A stretch of DNA of 7,634 nt from JBAZFF01 sp043815465 (lineage in GTDB: Bacteria > Patescibacteriota > Minisyncoccia > Minisyncoccales > RBG-13-42-11). Shown here piece by piece: positions 5,187-7,634 of this stretch. The translations under genes were made by a program, and so were the position numbers. How positions within the stretch are numbered: position 1 is the first letter of the stretch; each line of letters begins with the position of its first letter. The DNA lies in contig JBDRIW010000040.1 in the NCBI GenBank assembly GCA_043815465.1, positions 1-7,634 on the forward strand, written 5' to 3'. Below the pieces are notes generated by a model. That model ran no database searches. It saw nothing but the letters and a program-made list of their open reading frames with translations, and was not told the DNA's origin.

Positions 5187-7634
5187 ATGTCAATCTTAAA
5201 TAAAGTTTTTGGCGATGCCAATGAAAAATATATAGGGAAGTTGAAGCCTATTACAGATAAAATAAACTCTCTCGAATCAGAACTCGAGAGTTTTTCAGAT
5301 GTTCAATTAAAAGAAGAAACAGTTAAATTAAAGAAAAGACTAAAAGATGGTGCACTTTTAGATAGTCTCTTGCCAGAAGCTTTTGCTTTAGTAGTAGAAT
5401 CTGCCAAGAGGAATATAAATCAAAAACATTTTAATGCTCAGCTTATTGGGGGTATTATTCTACATCAAGGGAAGATAGCTGAAATGAGAACTGGAGAGGG
5501 GAAAACTTTAGCTTCTACTCTACCCATATATTTAAATGCTTTAGAAGAAAAAGGAGTTCATGTGATAACTGTTAATGATTATTTAGCTAAAAGAGATGCA
5601 GTTTGGATGGGACAGATATATCATTTATTAGGCCTCTCCGTCTCTTGTATAGTGCATGAGACAGCTTTTATATATGATCCCGAATATCAGGAAGAAGATA
5701 AGGGGTTAGATCAAGAAAGGGACCTAGTAGGGGCTTTTAAGGTGGTAGAAAGCTATTTAAGACCTTGTTCCAGGAGGGAAGCTTATGCAGTTGATATCAC
5801 CTATGGAACTAATAATGAATTTGGGTTTGATTATTTAAGAGATAATATGGTTTACGATTTGGAGCAAAAATCTCAGAGAGGATTTAACTTTGCTATTATT
5901 GATGAAATGGATTCTGTTTTAATAGATGAAGCTAGAACTCCTTTAATTATTTCAGCACCAGATATGGAGAGTTCTAACTATTATAAAGAATTTTCTACAA
6001 TTATTCCCAAGTTAGAAAAAGAAACAGATTATCAGATAGACGAAAAGATGAAAACAGTTACTTTAACTGAAGAAGGAATAAACAAAATAGAAAAGATTTT
6101 AGGTATGGAAAATATATATGAAGAGAAGGGGATGAAATATCTTCATTATATGGAACAAGCATTGAGATCAGAAGTGATGTTTAAGAAAGATACAGATTAC
6201 GTTGTTAAAAATGGTGAAATTATTATTGTAGATGAATTCACTGGAAGGTTAATGCCTGGAAGGAGATGGTCTGGTGGGCTACATCAAGCTATAGAGGCAA
6301 AAGAAAAAGTTGAAGTAAAACCAGAATCTTTAACCTTAGCTTCTATTACTTTTCAAAATTATTTTAGAATGTATAAAAAATTAGCTGGTATGAAAGGAAC
6401 GGCAGCTACTTCAGCAGAAGAATTTGATAAAGTTTATAAATTAGAAGTTATAATTGTTCCTACTAATAGAGAAATGGTTAGAAAAGATATGTCAGATGTT
6501 GTTTACAAGAATCAGGAAGGAAAATTAAAAGCAATTGTAAATGATATTAAAGAAAGACATTCAAAAGGACAGCCTATCTTAGTTGGAACTACTTCAATCG
6601 GAAAAAATGAATATTTAGGTAAATTATTAGACATAGAAGGTGTTCCCCATCAAATATTGAATGCAAAAAATCATGAAGAGGAAGGAGAGATTATAGCTCA
6701 AGCAGGTAAGCTTGGGGCAGTTACTATAGCTACCAATATGGCAGGCCGTGGTGTTGATATTGTTTTGGGAGGAAATCCAGTAGACGAAGAAGATGCGAAA
6801 AAAGTAAAAGAATTAGGGGGCTTACATGTTATCGGAACTGAAAGACATGAGGCAAGAAGAATTGATAATCAATTAAGAGGAAGAGCTGGAAGACAGGGAG
6901 ATCCAGGTTCTTCTCAGTTTTATTTATCTTTGGAAGATGATTTATTAAGAGTTTTTGGGGCAGAAAGAATTAAAACTTTAATGAACACTTTAAAGATTGC
7001 AGATGATCAACCGATAGAAGTTAAGATGATATCTGGCGTTATTGAATCTGCTCAAGGAAAGATAGAAGGATTTAATTTTGATATTAGAAAACATGTCTTA
7101 GAGTATGATGATGTAATGAATAAACACAGAGAGGTTATTTATAAAAAGAGGATAGAGATGATAGAAAAAGCTAAAGGAGCAGAACTTAAGTCTTATATTT
7201 TAGAAACAATTAAAAAGGCTGGATTTAAAGAAGAAGAATATGCAGCTAAAGAAAAAGAGATAGGAGAAGTAAGAACTAGAGAAGTAGAAAAAGTTATTGT
7301 TTTAAGAATTATAGATATGCTTTGGCTAGAACACTTAGAACAGATGTCTTATTTAAGAGATTCTGTAAGATTGAGAGCTTACGGCCAGAAAGATCCTTTG
7401 CTTGAATATAAATCTGAAGGACATAAACTTTTCCAAAAATTATTAGATCAGATAGATTTGGGAGTGGGTAATACTATAATGAAAGTTAAGTTAGAAGAAA
7501 AACCTCAGCAGCAGCAGGGATTTGAAGAATTTAAACCTAAACAACAACTTAAAACTGTTGGTAGAAATGAGCCTTGCCCATGTGGTAAAAAAAATCCAAA
7601 TACTGGTAAGCCAATGAAATATAAAAAGTGCTGT
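5187..7634 (+). CDS. secA: Preprotein translocase ATPase SecA, 3' end cut by window edge
   Basis: SecA is the peripheral membrane motor that pushes unfolded preproteins through SecYEG using ATP. The frame is open for 816 codons to the last base with no stop; only a few C-terminal residues are missing. Motifs: Walker A MRTGEGKT (100-107), TYGTNNEFGFDYLRDNM (205-221), Walker B DEMD (239-242), LIDEARTPLIIS (246-257), MAGRGVDIVLGGNP (518-531), QLRGRAGRQGDPGSSQFYLS (562-581) and EYDDVMN (640-646). The tail has CPCG (797-800) and KKCC (813-816), a C-terminal zinc-binding motif that likely interacts with SecB or ribosomes and lipids in other species; here the two pairs are separated by about a dozen residues instead of the usual few. 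Three oddities: about 35 extra residues in the first nucleotide-binding domain (roughly 158-195), a helical wing domain some 50 residues shorter than in Bacillus SecA (about 652-702), and Val523 where the motif usually reads GRGTDI. It probably has its own promoter, though a shared transcript with the upstream operon is possible. Confidence 0.97.
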   Translation, partial: MSILNKVFGDANEKYIGKLKPITDKINSLESELESFSDVQLKEETVKLKKRLKDGALLDSLLPEAFALVVESAKRNINQKHFNAQLIGGIILHQGKIAEMRTGEGKTLASTLPIYLNALEEKGVHVITVNDYLAKRDAVWMGQIYHLLGLSVSCIVHETAFIYDPEYQEEDKGLDQERDLVGAFKVVESYLRPCSRREAYAVDITYGTNNEFGFDYLRDNMVYDLEQKSQRGFNFAIIDEMDSVLIDEARTPLIISAPDMESSNYYKEFSTIIPKLEKETDYQIDEKMKTVTLTEEGINKIEKILGMENIYEEKGMKYLHYMEQALRSEVMFKKDTDYVVKNGEIIIVDEFTGRLMPGRRWSGGLHQAIEAKEKVEVKPESLTLASITFQNYFRMYKKLAGMKGTAATSAEEFDKVYKLEVIIVPTNREMVRKDMSDVVYKNQEGKLKAIVNDIKERHSKGQPILVGTTSIGKNEYLGKLLDIEGVPHQILNAKNHEEEGEIIAQAGKLGAVTIATNMAGRGVDIVLGGNPVDEEDAKKVKELGGLHVIGTERHEARRIDNQLRGRAGRQGDPGSSQFYLSLEDDLLRVFGAERIKTLMNTLKIADDQPIEVKMISGVIESAQGKIEGFNFDIRKHVLEYDDVMNKHREVIYKKRIEMIEKAKGAELKSYILETIKKAGFKEEEYAAKEKEIGEVRTREVEKVIVLRIIDMLWLEHLEQMSYLRDSVRLRAYGQKDPLLEYKSEGHKLFQKLLDQIDLGVGNTIMKVKLEEKPQQQQGFEEFKPKQQLKTVGRNEPCPCGKKNPNTGKPMKYKKCC

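Noticed and set aside
1..7634. CRISPR arrays, tRNA or rRNA genes, insertion sequences and recoded UGA
   Set aside because: No spaced direct repeats, cloverleaf, transposase or terminal repeats were seen. The one TGA stop (speE) lies where a gene should end, and no gene contains an in-frame TGA, so there is no sign of UGA recoding.

Overview
The window is strongly AT-rich, gene-dense and read entirely on the + strand. Genes overlap or sit close together, Shine-Dalgarno sequences are mostly absent, and every gene reads cleanly with the standard bacterial code (TAA stops plus one TGA; no in-frame TGA). These traits, a SecA with a nucleotide-binding-domain insertion and a shortened helical wing domain, and a polyamine operon without genes for making its diamine, suggest a small-genome bacterium such as a Candidate Phyla Radiation (Patescibacteria) lineage. 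That assignment is an inference from style, not from a marker gene.

Layout. Positions 3-155 are the 3' end of murB (peptidoglycan precursor synthesis). Positions 156-321 hold no confident gene but contain two short inverted repeats. A 23-residue, extremely lysine-rich microprotein gene lies at 322-393 and ends at a clear Rho-independent terminator (409-440). A good promoter (447-475) then opens a roughly 130-nt leader with strong secondary structure. After it comes a five-gene polyamine operon: speD (613-1011), two tandem paralogous BpsA-type aminopropyltransferase genes (1011-2114, 2101-3246), speE (3233-4114) and a saccharopine-dehydrogenase-family oxidoreductase (4111-5085). Successive genes overlap by 1, 14, 14 and 4 nt. 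A weak terminator-like hairpin lies in the gap before secA (5187 to the window edge), which lacks only its last few residues and stop codon.

How the genes work together. SpeD should make decarboxylated S-adenosylmethionine (dcAdoMet), the aminopropyl donor. SpeE and the two BpsA-like enzymes are three different potential users of that donor, so the operon looks built to make a long or branched polyamine rather than only spermidine. SpeE and both BpsA paralogues carry substitutions in the motif that normally faces the amine acceptor. No ornithine or arginine decarboxylase, agmatinase or nspC decarboxylase is present, so the acceptor amine is imported, made elsewhere, or made by an enzyme here with altered specificity. 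The oxidoreductase is the least understood member and a candidate for a new polyamine-modifying step.

The most unusual non-coding feature is the speD leader. It has a perfect 10-bp long-range stem enclosing two hairpins, plus a separate perfect 13-nt complementarity between the leader and codons 3-7 of speD. Together they resemble a translational switch or pseudoknot controlling the operon. murB and secA are ordinary housekeeping neighbours.
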